Part shown: positions 30,302 to 40,664 of the stretch, piece by piece
Layout of the letters: every line of letters begins with the position of its first letter
Numbering within the stretch: position 1 is the stretch's first letter
Source: Heterodera schachtii
Taxonomy: Eukaryota > Nematoda > Chromadorea > Rhabditida > Heteroderidae
Length of the DNA: 64,000 nt
Assembly (NCBI GenBank): GCA_023374025.1
Contig: SIJG01000023.1
Coordinates: 1,363,382 to 1,427,381 of the forward strand
Direction of reading: 5' to 3'
The notes under the pieces: generated by a model
What the model saw: only the letters and a program-made list of their open reading frames with translations
Databases searched by the model: none
Told to the model about the DNA's origin: nothing
Translations under genes and position numbers: made by a program

Positions 30302-32877
30302 CTATAACGGTCGGATCTTTGTGGGTTTAGCCTTTTCTTCTGTCGGTGGTGCAACAACAACTACAGCAGATTCAGCTTGTTCAATGTAAATGTTGTTATC
30401 ATTTCCGCCAATGCCATAAAATGCCAATGTTTGAGAGGCGTCTTTAAGCACTGTCTCAGTGCCATCTTTGTTTTTGAGTTTCAATTTAAACGGAGTGCCA
30501 ACCCATGCTTTGGTCTCCTCCTTCAAAGCGTCTTTAAGCACTTTCTCAGTGCCATCTTTGTTTTTTAATTTCAATTTGGACGGAATGCCAATCCATGCTT
30601 TGATCTCCTCCTTCAAATCTTCCACAGTTTCATCTCCATTCACAGCAACGCGCAACTCTTGGCTTCCATTGAACACGCAAATTTCAAATTCTTTCAATTT
30701 TAATTGAACAGTTACCCGATCTTCAATGGCATGGTACTCCATTGTTTTAGTATTGTCATACAGTTCAGCAGGATATGGATTTTGTTTATACACATATCTC
30801 AGTGATTGTTTTTTGGGTGGAAATCCCAGCTTAATCTCAATCTTTTGCTTCAACATTTTCACCGTGTCACTCTCGCGCACCCAAATGATATGGTAATGAA
30901 GCATCCCTTTGCCGTCTTCATGCGCCACTTGAATTGAAAATGTACTAATGGACAAGCACACAGTTGCGTCTTTTAAAATGCCATAATCGTTCAATGCTTT
31001 ACGGTCATCAAGCACAGCAAATGTGCCGTATCCCAGCGTTTGTGTGACGGTATTAAAGTAATTAGATGGATTAAGCCCATATTCGATCTTTTTCTTTAAA
31101 ATTGCCACAGTTTCCGTGCCCTTCACCCAAATGGTGTTGTACTTTTCGTTGTCATGTTCCACAAAAATTTGAAATTCATCAATGGCCAAGTAAATTGTTG
31201 GTTCATGTTGAATTGTTGGTGCCAATATTTCAGTGTCCATAAGCACCGTACGATATGGGCTAAAGCGTCTCAGTGTTTGTCTTTTTGGCACAAATTTTGT
31301 CACTTTTTTGATCATATCCTTCAAAGTGGCTATAGTGTTCGTTTTTTTCACCTTAAATGTGAATGTTTTCAATTTTTTCTCATTTTTCTCCTCTTTCTGT
31401 TCCTCCGTTTTTTCATATTCCACTACAATTTCAAATATTTCTTCCAATGACAATTGGACGGTTGCGTCTGCTCCAATGTCATAAAATGCCATAGTTTCAC
31501 TGTCTTTAAGCACACCAATAGTGCCGTATTTCAATGTTTGTTCGTTGGCCCAAATATGCTTATATGAAGGAATAGATGAGATCAGTTGATTACGAATTTT
31601 CGATTTCACTATGCTGAGTGTGTCCATACTGTGCACCCATACTGTATATTCACTGTTACCGTACTCCAATTTCACGTGAATTTCAAATTCATCAATGCCC
31701 AAGTAAACGGTCCGTTTAATGTCACAATTGGCCATTGTTTCTGTGTCCATAAGCATAGAACCGCAATTGCCCCTCCGCAGTGTTTGCCTTCGGGGCTCAA
31801 TCTGAGTGAGCGTTTGGATCATCCGCTTCAATGCTTCAACGGTGTCCGTTGCTTTCACCCCAACAGTTAATTTTCTTTTTTCAATTTGATTTTCCTCTTT
31901 AAATTCGAAAAAAATTTCAAATTTGTCAAACAACAATTGAATGGTGGCGTTTTGTCCAATGCCATAATCCTTCAATGTTTTACTGTCGTCCTCAAGCTCA
32001 ACAAAATCTTTATCTGCTGCTGATTTCTGTAGATATTTCAATGTTGGCTTCGGATGATATATATTCAGTTCATGTCCAATATCTTTTTCAATTTTCTTAT
32101 CCAACTTTTTCATTATCTTCTCTTTCAACACTTGCACAGTCTCATTGTCCTTCAATTTGATGGTGATCTCATCGACCTTATTGGTTAATCTCATACGGAT
32201 CATCGAGTTTATCGTTCTGTCAGCTATCACATTAATTTTAATCATTTCAACAGATGTTGATGAGCTCGTCGCCTACAATAGAATTGAAATGCCAGCAAAG
32301 AATAATTAAATGAATAAATTAAGTTGTTAATTAGACTAATAATTGTTCCATAATTAGACCTAATTACGCATATCCTTAACTGAATGGATAATTTCGTTCT
32401 TTATTTTTGTGAGTTTATCATTAAATTCCATCAAAATTTCTGGCGATGATTCCAACAGCGGCTGTTGAGCAGTGAGCAAATTGGTTATCCTTCTGTCAGT
32501 CTTCACCTTAATTGTAATGCCATTAGAGGAGGATGAAAGGGCATACACCCCTAAAAATCGACTTAAAAAGAAAAATACACCCCTAAAAAACAATGGCAAA
32601 TCAATTTATTGGTGGGGGGGGGGGAATTTGATGCTAATTAGAGGGGTAATATGAAAGATGAATTAATTATTTTGTTAATTAGATTAAAATGACCCTAATT
32701 AATCCTAATTATCACCTCATTAATTCCGTGGATTATTTCCTTCTTTGTTTTTTTGAATTTTTCGTTCAATTCCACCAAAAATTTTGGCGATGTTTCCGAC
32801 GGCGGTTGTTGAGCATAAAGCAAAACTAAATGAATCAAAAACATAATTAATTTAAATTCAGTTTTAAATTTTATCAT
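30302..32877 (-). CDS. Predicted secreted protein with seven ubiquitin-like domains (about 710 aa)
   Basis: Exon 1 (32877-32716) encodes a signal-peptide-like start, best from the second Met (MFLIHLVLLYA), then QQPPSETSPKF. A GAG|GTGATA donor in phase 0 joins the TTGTAG acceptor before 32272. Exon 2 (32272-30302) is one open frame of 656 codons plus stop. It holds seven divergent ubiquitin-like units beginning near MIKINVI, FEIFFEF, FEIHVKL, FEIVVEY, FQIFVEH, FSIQVAH and FEICVFN. Each has a ubiquitin-like core: T-V-x-x-L-K-x-x-I, then a basic Q-x-L-x-Y/R strand, then D-x-x-T-L-x-x-Y-G-I. Unit seven contains a tandem duplication of about 29 residues. No unit ends in Gly-Gly, so processing and conjugation like real ubiquitin are unlikely. 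The C-terminus is AESAVVVVAPP plus a charged tail. Secreted ubiquitin-type effectors are known in cyst nematodes; an effector role here is inference. Confidence 0.8.
32360..32550 (-). pseudogene. Duplicated, out-of-phase exon inside the ubiquitin-like gene's first intron
   Basis: On the - strand, a TTTTTAG acceptor is followed by YALSSSSNGITIKVKTDRR, which resembles the start of exon 2. It then switches to TAQQPLLESSPEILMEF and KIKNEIIHSVKD, resembling exon 1. Its phase does not fit the exon-1 donor. It looks like a fused remnant of a duplicated exon pair, although alternative splicing cannot be excluded. Confidence 0.6.
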
Positions 32878-33190
32878 TAGGTCAAGTCACAAGCCTTTAA
32901 TCTTAAAAAATTTGGAATTTTCAAGTCAAAAACCTAGAAAGAAATCGGAAATCCGAATCCCAAAAATATTGCCGATGCCATTTTTATAATTTGGCATTTT
33001 TTAATTAACATTTTAAAACTACCAATAATAGATGAGGCAAAGCAACAGAACAAAATTGTCATTTAATAAATTGGCTAAAATGAATAAAAATTGAAGGAAT
33101 CTTTTCGATTATTTTTAATAAAAATGGAATTGTCAATTTATGGAAAATATTTCATGTGAATAGATTTGGAAAATGATTGATGGGACTGGG
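32878..33190. other. AT-rich spacer upstream of the ubiquitin-like gene
   Basis: Presumed 5' region of the - strand gene. No clear promoter element recognised. Confidence 0.35.
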
Positions 33191-33199
33191 TGTGATTCA

Positions 33200-33400
33200 C
33201 TGCTTCTCAGGGCGCGCCTTTTATGGGGCCAAAATGTACTGATTTTTTTAGGGTCGTCCTGAATTGGATAAAGAAAATCTTCGAAAGATTAACATTATCC
33301 GAAAGATTAACATGTCCTGATTTTGTCAGATTCGTCCTGAATTGGAGAAAGGCAATCTGAAAGATTAACATATCCTGATTTTTAAGATTCGTCCTGAAAG
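33200..33400 (+). repeat. Small island of the 57-bp satellite family
   Basis: CTTTTATGGGGCCAAAATG is followed by three or four degraded units (GATTCGTCCTGAATTGGA, GAAAGATTAACATGTCCTGA). The same left flank (CTTTTATGGGGCAGAAATG) precedes the 6.9-kb array at 54730, so island and array share an origin. Confidence 0.8.
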
Positions 33401-35450
33401 AGGCTAGTGCCGTGCCATGAACGAATCAATGAATAAATGAATGGCCTAGCCCTGAAATGCAAAATTATCCCATTCTTTCTTTTTGCCAAATTTCCATACA
33501 TCACATTTTGGTGCCATAAGATTGTGACGCTTAATTTTCCATGCTCGTCAGAAATATAGTCCGAATATTTCAATGAAATTTTCAAAACCGTTTTAGTCGA
33601 AAGTATGGCTATTTTTAATTAAACTTATAATAATTTTTTATTTTTCGAAAAAGGAGGCCCACCAACTTAACTATTACCCGCTTATTGATTCCAAGGTAAA
33701 TGAAATATTGTTTCTATAAGTGCTTACAAATTTTCTAAATTACAAATTCTGTTATTTTCTTACTGAATTTCGATTTTGCTGGACTCATTACTAGGGAACG
33801 GATTTATATGTGCTAAAAAAACGCCAAATATACATATATATGTGCCAAAAACACCCAAAAAGGAAATATGTACCAAAAATTAAAAAAAAAGTGCTCAATA
33901 AATAAGTGAATTTCTCAAAAAATCTAATTTTTTACCCATCTCGCTAGCACAATTCTTTTTAAAAGAATTTCAATGATGTTTGAAGTAATTTTTTCTCGCT
34001 CTCAAAGATTGATTTTTTTTAGATTTTTCATTGCGAAAATTCAAATTTTGCCTTTACGGGAACGGCGCCGCATCTCCCCCATGGGTGAGAACAAAATCAT
34101 TTGCAATTCTTGAGACCAAATTACAAAAACGGTTTCAGGTTTAATAAAACTGGTCGTTGATGGTATTTATTAATGAACCTTTTTTAATCTAATTGGTTTC
34201 CCATACGCCGCGCCGGTTGCTCATTACACACTAAGTTTGATTTTCTTATTAGGGACACGATTTTTAGGTTTTTACCTATTTTTTCCTGAGCTCCTTGTGA
34301 CATAAAAACCTAAAAAAAATTTGAAAAAGCTATTTTAACTTATTTTGGCTTTTTCCCAAAAATTATTAACAAAACTGCAATAAAACGATAAATACACCCC
34401 TAAGAATCGACCCAAAATAAATGAAAAATTTCTCAAAAACTCATCTTCAAAATTTTTTATTAAAAGCTGGCTCAAATTTTTGAAAATTCAAAACAATGAA
34501 TTTTTAACTTAGTTTTAATTGGTCAAATACGAATCTGATAAAATTATCTGTGCTTTTGAATTTAAATTTTTAAAAGTAAATTAACAAATAAAAATGAAAA
34601 AAATTCTTAATAAATTGCATTAAAATTCTCAAAAATTTTTCCGTCATCGCCTAACGGCACAGCCGGACCACCATTTTACCATATTCTTCAAAAATGGAGA
34701 CGAAAATGGCAACAAAAAAAAGTAACGCAATTTTTGGCGCAAAACGGCTAAAAATCGCAGAACCCAAATCTGCTGATGAAATCGATCAGTTAAATTAGTT
34801 TTCTCAAATTAATACCAAAGTTCTACAGTTATTTATTTAGTAAAGTTTGTTTTAATTAGCTTTGAATTCAAATTTTTGAAAGTAAATTTATGCAAAAAGA
34901 AAATGGAAACAAAGAAAATGAAAAAAAAGAGTTTAATATGATAACTACTGAAATGAAAGTGAACCATTGAAAGAATGAAAGACAGCCAAAAAAGGGAAAG
35001 GATTTTTTTTGTTTTTTTGATGGAAAATGATCGACAGAAAAACGGGTGAACAAATAAGGTTTGTTGGTTTTTGGGGTGTTAGGAAGGACGACATTTCGTA
35101 AATTCCGCTACCATGGTAAGAAAATTTTAAAAAAATTTAAATTTTACAAATTTCAATGAATTTCCAGCTGTTTTGAACCCAATAAATTTTTGTTAAAAAG
35201 TAACCAACTTTTGGACCATCGAACAATAATAAGAAAGGGGTAATTTGGTTGTTTGCGAAAAGTTAGACATATTGTCCAAAAAAGTGCCAATGGGGGGCGG
35301 AATTGATGAAATGTCCCAAATAAAATTGTGCAACAACAATGGACAAGTTACAATGCTTTACAAAGCCAGATGGTCATAATTTAGGAGTTTTTTGTTATAA
35401 ATTAAAGATTTAAACAAAAAACACTCACTAATTATGTATGATCAGACTCT
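33401..35450. other. AT-rich repeat-bearing spacer
   Basis: Contains single terminal-repeat-like ends such as TAGGGAACGGATTTATATGTGC at 33792 (matching the element at 43872), TTAGGGACACGATTTTTAGG near 34250, and a GC-palindrome relic near 34645. A diverged copy of the ACATTTCGT/CATGG flank is at about 35090. No gene supported. Confidence 0.45.
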
Positions 35451-36860
35451 TTAATCGCGTCGTCTGGGCTTAGATTCGAACTCGGACAAGTAAATTGTTG
35501 AACTCGGCCCAATGCCAAAATTTTGGATTTGTTTGCCGTCCTCAAGCACAGTGTATGTCAGTGTTTGTTTTGCCGGCACAATGCCAATCTCTTTTTTGAT
35601 CTCTTTCTTAAGATTTTCCACCATGTCCGTGCCATAAACAGTTATCGCTTTCTTTCGATGTCCATATTGGACGAAAATTTCAAATTGATGGGCGGGACAC
35701 TCAGACACATGAACAACAACATCTCCGTCTTCAACAATGCTTAACATATCCTCATTGTCTTGAGGCACACGATGATTTGCTTCTCCTTCTGTTTTGATGC
35801 TAATTTTTTGTTTTTCGGGCGGAATGCCAACCATATCGTTGATATGCTCCTTCAACTCTTTCACAGTGTCATCAATTTTCATCAAAATGCGCAACTCTTT
35901 GCCGCCATTGAACACGCAAATTTCAAATTCACTAAAAACCAATTCTGCACTTTCACTAGCTGTAATGCCATGATCCTCCAGTGTTTTTGTGTCATCAGCT
36001 AGCAACGGATATTGCTTTTTTCCATGAGTATAGGTCAGTGATTGGATCATCGGTTTAAATCCCAGCTCAATCTCAATCTTTTGCTGCAACATTTTCACCG
36101 TGTCACTCTTGCGCACCCCAATGAATGGGTGATGCTTTTCTTTTTTGTTTTCATAGTTTACTTCAATTAAAAATGTTTTAAGGGAAAAGCATAGGGTTGC
36201 ACCTTCTCCAATCCCATAATCATTGATCAATTTACGGTTGTCAAGCACACCAACAGTGCCGTATTCCAGTGTTGTCCTGTCTACATTCTTGTAATAATAT
36301 ATATTAAACGCAGTTTTGATCTTTTTCTTTAAAATGCCCACAGTTTCCGTGCCATGCACCCAAAAGGGGTACTTTTGGTTGTCATAATCCACAAAAATTT
36401 GAAATTCATCAATGGCCAAGTGTTGATTGAGTTTCAATTAGTGGTGCCATCATTTGAGTGTCAAATAGTACCGTACTAAGTGGGCTTATGCCTCTCAGTG
36501 TTTGTCTTTTTGGCTCAAATTCAGTCTCATTTTTGATCATTTCTTTCAATGTGGCCACAGTGTCCGTTTTTTTCACCCAAACGGTGAACTTTTTAATTGG
36601 GCTTTCCTCTTCAGGTTCGACGTGAATTTCAAATATATCAAACGACAAATGAACGGTTGAGCCTTCACCAATGCCTTTATTGGTCAATATATCAGAGTCA
36701 TTAAGCAAAACCAACAAATCTTTATCTGTTTTTGATCCCTGATATTCCAATGTCAGTTTCGGTTGTTGTCCAAATGCTTTTACAATGTTTTCTGTGAATT
36801 TCTTATCCAATTTTTCCATATTTCCTTTTTCAAATCCTTCACTGTGCCATCATCGTGCGT
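35451..36860 (-). pseudogene. Ubiquitin-like multidomain paralogue, frameshifted
   Basis: This is a relative of the gene at 30302-32877. The 3' frame (36437-35451) holds about five units (FQIFVDY, FLIEVNY, FEICVFN, FEIFVQY starts; GIGPSSTIYLSEF end, with a tail rich in Arg). The 5' frame (36819-36409) holds parts of two more units (FEIHVEP start). At the junction near 36431 five bases present in the intact paralogue are missing, and another one-base shift lies near 36820. No signal-peptide exon was found upstream, where a dispersed repeat begins at about 36868. Taken as a pseudogene; the last four units are open enough that a shorter product cannot be excluded. Confidence 0.75.
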
Positions 36861-36867
36861 CAGGCTA

Positions 36868-37093
36868 TGTCTACTACAAATGGAGAAAATTGGCGAGAAG
36901 TGATGTAAAAAATTGAAAAATTAAAAAATTTGAAAATGACTTGCGCCCCGCCGTACATTAGTGTTAACCGGACGGCACCGTTTTTTGTGAATTGAATAAT
37001 TAAATTAATTTATTTAATTTTATCGACCACTGAGATTTTTGTGGATCGCCCACACTGAGCTTTTTTGTGGAACGCCCACACTGAGCTTTTTTG
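36868..37093 (+). repeat. Dispersed repeat (partner 50320-50490)
   Basis: GTCTACTACAAATGGAGAAA, CATTAGTGTTAACCGGACG and TTTATTTAATTTTATCGA occur in the same order at 50.3-50.5 kb. Here it ends in three copies of CACTGAGCTTTTTTGTGG-type units. It abuts the 5' end of the ubiquitin-like pseudogene and may have replaced its first exon. Confidence 0.75.
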
Positions 37094-37620
37094 TTTAGAA
37101 AAAAAGGAGAAAACGAATTCTGACAGCCACTTCGACCGATAACCCCGGACCTTTGATTCAAATGCTCAAAAATTTGAAAAAAAGAATTTTTGTCAAATCC
37201 GTGTTTCGGGGTCGAATAGGCCAAAAAAATATAAGAATCGGTTTTAGTGACTCTGAAAACCCTTAAAAACAAGTTTACCCCCAAAATTTTTTTTTTGAAA
37301 TTCGGGTACAAGTACCCAACATTTTAATTAGCGTTTTCATAAATTTTAAATTTCCAACAGATAGATAACTCACGCAAATACGATGTTAACTACTAATACT
37401 TCGGAATGAAATTCAACGGAAAAATTCACACAAATTTTTAGTTAATAATTAAAAGTGACACCGCTTACAATGTTGAATTTCAAAAAAGAGTCGGTGCAGA
37501 ACAGAAACGGGTACAATTTGCAGGCACAGCGAACGGACAACAAAATCCTAAAATAAATTGAGAAATAATCTTGTTAAAAAATTAGCGGCAAAAGTCATAG
37601 ACCAGCCAGAAATGTAAAGT
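37094..37620. other. Spacer
   Basis: Contains GTTAACTACTAATACT at about 37384, also found at the left end of the inverted-repeat block at 43233. No gene seen. Confidence 0.35.
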
Positions 37621-37622
37621 AG

Positions 37623-37885
37623 GGCTGGTAGCGGACCTGTACGACTGAGCGCCAGCCCGGTTTTTGGAGCATAACTCTTTTCATAGTTGCTCAAATTGAA
37701 TGAATTTAGTAGCATTCAATAGCCTTAGTTATTCTCTATTAGCATGCCAAATTTAGAAAAATTTCGTTAGTTTCAGAAAAGTTGTGGCTTTTCAGAAAAC
37801 CCAGGCAACTTTGAAAAGAGTTATGCTCCAAAAACCGGGCTGGCGCCCAGTCGACCCATCACCGGGGCTGATAACCCCTTCCCCT
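37623..37885. mobile_element. Foldback element with GCGCCAGCCCGG arms
   Basis: GCGCCAGCCCGGTTTTTGGA plus GCATAACTCTTTT (about 37650-37684) is mirrored exactly near 37815-37849. The outer flanks are weakly mirrored (GGGCTGGTAG against GGGGCTGATA). Non-coding. Confidence 0.7.
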
Positions 37886-37959
37886 GTTCCTTGAAGATTA
37901 TAATCTCATCTGTTTTTCCGTAAATCCGAGGAAAAAATGTTTTATGGAGTTTTCAATAC

Positions 37960-38122
37960 CGCTGATCATGATCTGACATCTATTTGAAACAATCCGAACC
38001 CCGGGCCATAATTCAAACAAAATGTCGAAAGTTCAAATTTCACAATTTTCGTCTAAAAATGGGAATTCGTGTTCGGGGTTCGGCTGATCTAAATTGATGT
38101 CAGATTCGTGATCAGCGGTCCC
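37960..38122. repeat. Foldback repeat (GAACCCCG family)
   Basis: CGCTGATCATGATCTGACAT at the left is mirrored by ATGTCAGATTCGTGATCAGCG at the right, with GAACCCCGGG / GTTCGGGGTTCGG inside. It belongs with the element at 9827-10140. Confidence 0.6.
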
Positions 38123-38923
38123 GAAAACCCAATGAAAGGTGTTCTGATGATATTAAAAGTTGGTTTTTTCAAAAATTGGGAGGGGGACAGCAGCCCCTAT
38201 TACCGGTTAAACGTGGGGTAACTGCAAAGGAAAAACGATGTAAAAAAACAGTTCTGTAAATGGAGATTGGGTATCTGTGAAAAGTAAACAAATTTACAAG
38301 AAATAAAAATATGTAAATAGAACGTAGATAATGCATAAATAAAACAAAAAAATGGGTAAGAAAATGCGCCCTCCAAATTTCACGCGAGCCGTCATCGGAA
38401 GGCGAGGAGTGAATGAGGGGGAGGAGGAGGGATGAGAATGGATTCATGCGGACGGACATCGAATTTTTAGGAGTCAACATAACGCCAAAAGGAGAAAGTT
38501 TTGACATGATGGTTATGGTAGGGCGTTTCAACTTTCCATATTGGCCAAATCAGGGTCAACATTATTTTTTTGTGTTAAAGGTACACATACACATAGACAC
38601 ACGCATTTTAATGTTAACAAACTATAAGGTTGTTCGAACACGAACAAACTTATTGTACAAAATTTTACTCATAAAAGTCGGTTGGATATGTAAACGAATT
38701 AGAGCCGAAAGTAAAAAATTATAACAATTTGTTAAAATGTTCTCGAATGTATTCAGAAGTAACTTTTATCATATCACCACCACCAATACATACATACATA
38801 CACAGAAAAACATAAAAAATGGCATACATATATACACAAATCCAAGAATTATTGATCACTTGCTGGTCACCAGATCACAATCAGTCCTCTGCATGATCAA
38901 TCATCCGTTATTCCTTATTCTGA
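38123..38923. other. Spacer
   Basis: Mixed composition with a purine-rich patch near 38420 and CATACATACATACACA-type simple repeats near 38790. No supported gene. Confidence 0.35.
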
Positions 38924-39540
38924 TCATTTCTTCGTCGCCTCTGCGTTGCTCCAAGCCGGCGGCGGCTGCTGGTTGTACATGTCGTCGTCGTCGGCACCAA
39001 CATCAGCAGCAAGCGCTTCTTCGTCTTGCTCGGCACTAACACCAGCATCAGGCACTTCTTGTTGTTGTTCTGCTACAGGCACAGGCGCTGGAGCCGCATT
39101 GTCGGCCTTCATAAAGTTGAATTGGAAAAGCGGTGCACCACCAATAGTCGGCATGCTGGGCATTTGAAAAGGCTGTTGCTGTTCCTCATAAGCTTGTTGT
39201 GGCGGTGCATAATGATCAGCAGGCTGCTGATACGGATCATGGTGATGAGCAGGCTGTTGATACGGATCTTGGTAATGAGCAGGCTGTTGATACGGAACAT
39301 GATGAACAGGTTGATGATGCGGATCATGATGAACTGGTTGCTGATGTGGTCCAGGCTTAAAAATGCCAAATATGAATTTGGTAGACAAATGGTAATTCGG
39401 GAAGAAGCCACTTTGTCTGCTGTCAGCCAGATTCTTGAGCGGCTTTTTGTCGTCAGGCTTCGTGTCCAATGCAACGGCACCAGGCTTCTCAATCGGCTTT
39501 TTGTCATCAGGCTTCGTGTCCGATGCGGCGGCGGCAAATG
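38924..39540 (-). CDS. His/Gln/Pro-rich low-complexity protein, partial model
   Basis: On the - strand the frame reads SDTKPDDKKPIEKPG, a second DTKPDDKKPLKNL, then five to six units of the type PYQQPAHHHD, an acidic region (AEQDEEALAADVGADDDD) and the end PPPAWSNAEATKK with stop. A TTTTTAAG acceptor near 39357 suggests the HQQP part may be its own exon. The 5' end is unclear: in-frame Met codons upstream lie opposite a well-supported + strand exon. Similar low-complexity proteins are often secreted or structural; no family recognised. Confidence 0.45.
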
Positions 39541-40200
39541 ATGAACAGATTTTTGTAAAATGCCATCCCAAATTCCAGAAGTCGGCGGAGATCATCCTGA
39601 GCGCGGAGAACACCGAAATCGGTGAGGAGGGCATTTTTGGGTTCCAAAAATCAAAAAATAATAACAATTTTTTCCCAAAATTTTAGGCGCCGAGCTTGAA
39701 GGGCTGCTGACCAAGGAAGACAAGACGGAGGAGGACATGAAGAAGCTGGTGCATGCCATCGAGGTGTATCTGCAGCCGAACCCTGGTGGACACTTGGAAT
39801 TTGCAATTTTTGGAGTAAAACACTAATTTTTTTTTTTCCTTGGCGCAAATATTTATATATTTTTATGAATATTTATCCGTTTTTATTTGAAATGTTTTGA
39901 ATTTTCAATTAATTAAATAATTTTAGATAAATTAATTAATTCTGTTTAGCTAAAAGTCCGAAAGTGGCAAATTTGCAATCGGTGGTGAAGCCAATATTTC
40001 TTTATGAAGGAAAATACCATGTCAATTTAATTAGAGTTGTCCAAGAAATGAATATTATTTCGGGAAGTTTTTGGAAGAAAGAGAAAAATCCATTGATAAT
40101 TATTGATGATAATTATGAGATGCAATTAGTAAAAGCGGATGAATTGAATTACGAAATAAAAGAGGAGAAAAGTAAAGAAAACAAAGAAGAAAAAAAATGA
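39535..40200 (+). CDS. Unrecognised family protein, 3' exons (paralogue of 50808-52998)
   Basis: Three phase-consistent exons: about 39535-39621 (DEQIFVKCHPKFQKSAEIIL), 39687-39785 (AELEGLLTKEDKTEEDMKK, then VYLQPNP) and 39950-40200 (AKSPKVANLQSVVKPIF, then VNLIRVVQEMN, ending in a Lys/Glu-rich tail with TGA). Junction phases 1 and 1 agree. The last exon starts CTAAAAGT like the last exon of the - strand gene at 51319, with AKS..AN....VKPI shared. The 5' end is not resolved: the frame stays open upstream to 39435 but runs antisense to another frame. No domain recognised. Confidence 0.5.
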
Positions 40201-40592
40201 TCAAAAACAAAAAACGAAACATTTCAATGATCCGGTGAAACTTGCCAATTTACCAACAGAATTTTACGTCAAAATTTTCTTATTTTTTCCTTGTTCGGTT
40301 TTCTTTCATCATTAATATCACCCAAAGCTTCTCTGTCTTTTTTTCTTTCTCTATTTTAAATTCTTTTGTGTTTCTTTTTATTTAATTTTGCTGGATAAAT
40401 TTTTGTTAAAGTTTATGCTTTTTATAAATATAAATCCTTCTTTTTTATTTTTAAACTTAAAAATTCCGGGATATGATCGTCATATCAGACGATCAAATCG
40501 TATGCGGCGTATGACAAATCGTACGATTAGTCATACTAAAAATTTGGGATGATCTGAGAATTTTTTTTTTTGTAAATTTTTCTAAAAATTTT

Positions 40593-40664
40593 GGGGTGAT
40601 CTGGGAATTGAACCCAGGACCTCTCGCACCCAAAGCGAGAATCATACCACTAGACCAATCACCC
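40593..40664 (-). tRNA. tRNA-Pro (anticodon TGG)
   Basis: On the - strand: acceptor GGGTGAT pairs with ATCACCC, the A-box-like region is TGGTCTAGTGG, the anticodon arm is CTCGCTTTGGGTGCGAG with anticodon TGG, and the T arm carries GGTTCAATTCC. No intron. All stems pair, so it looks functional. Discriminator base is C. Confidence 0.93.

Noticed and set aside
38929..39541. + strand frames opposite the His/Gln/Pro-rich region
   Set aside because: Their composition follows the antisense CAG/CAT-type repeats. Only the part from about 39535 on is supported, through phase-consistent downstream exons.
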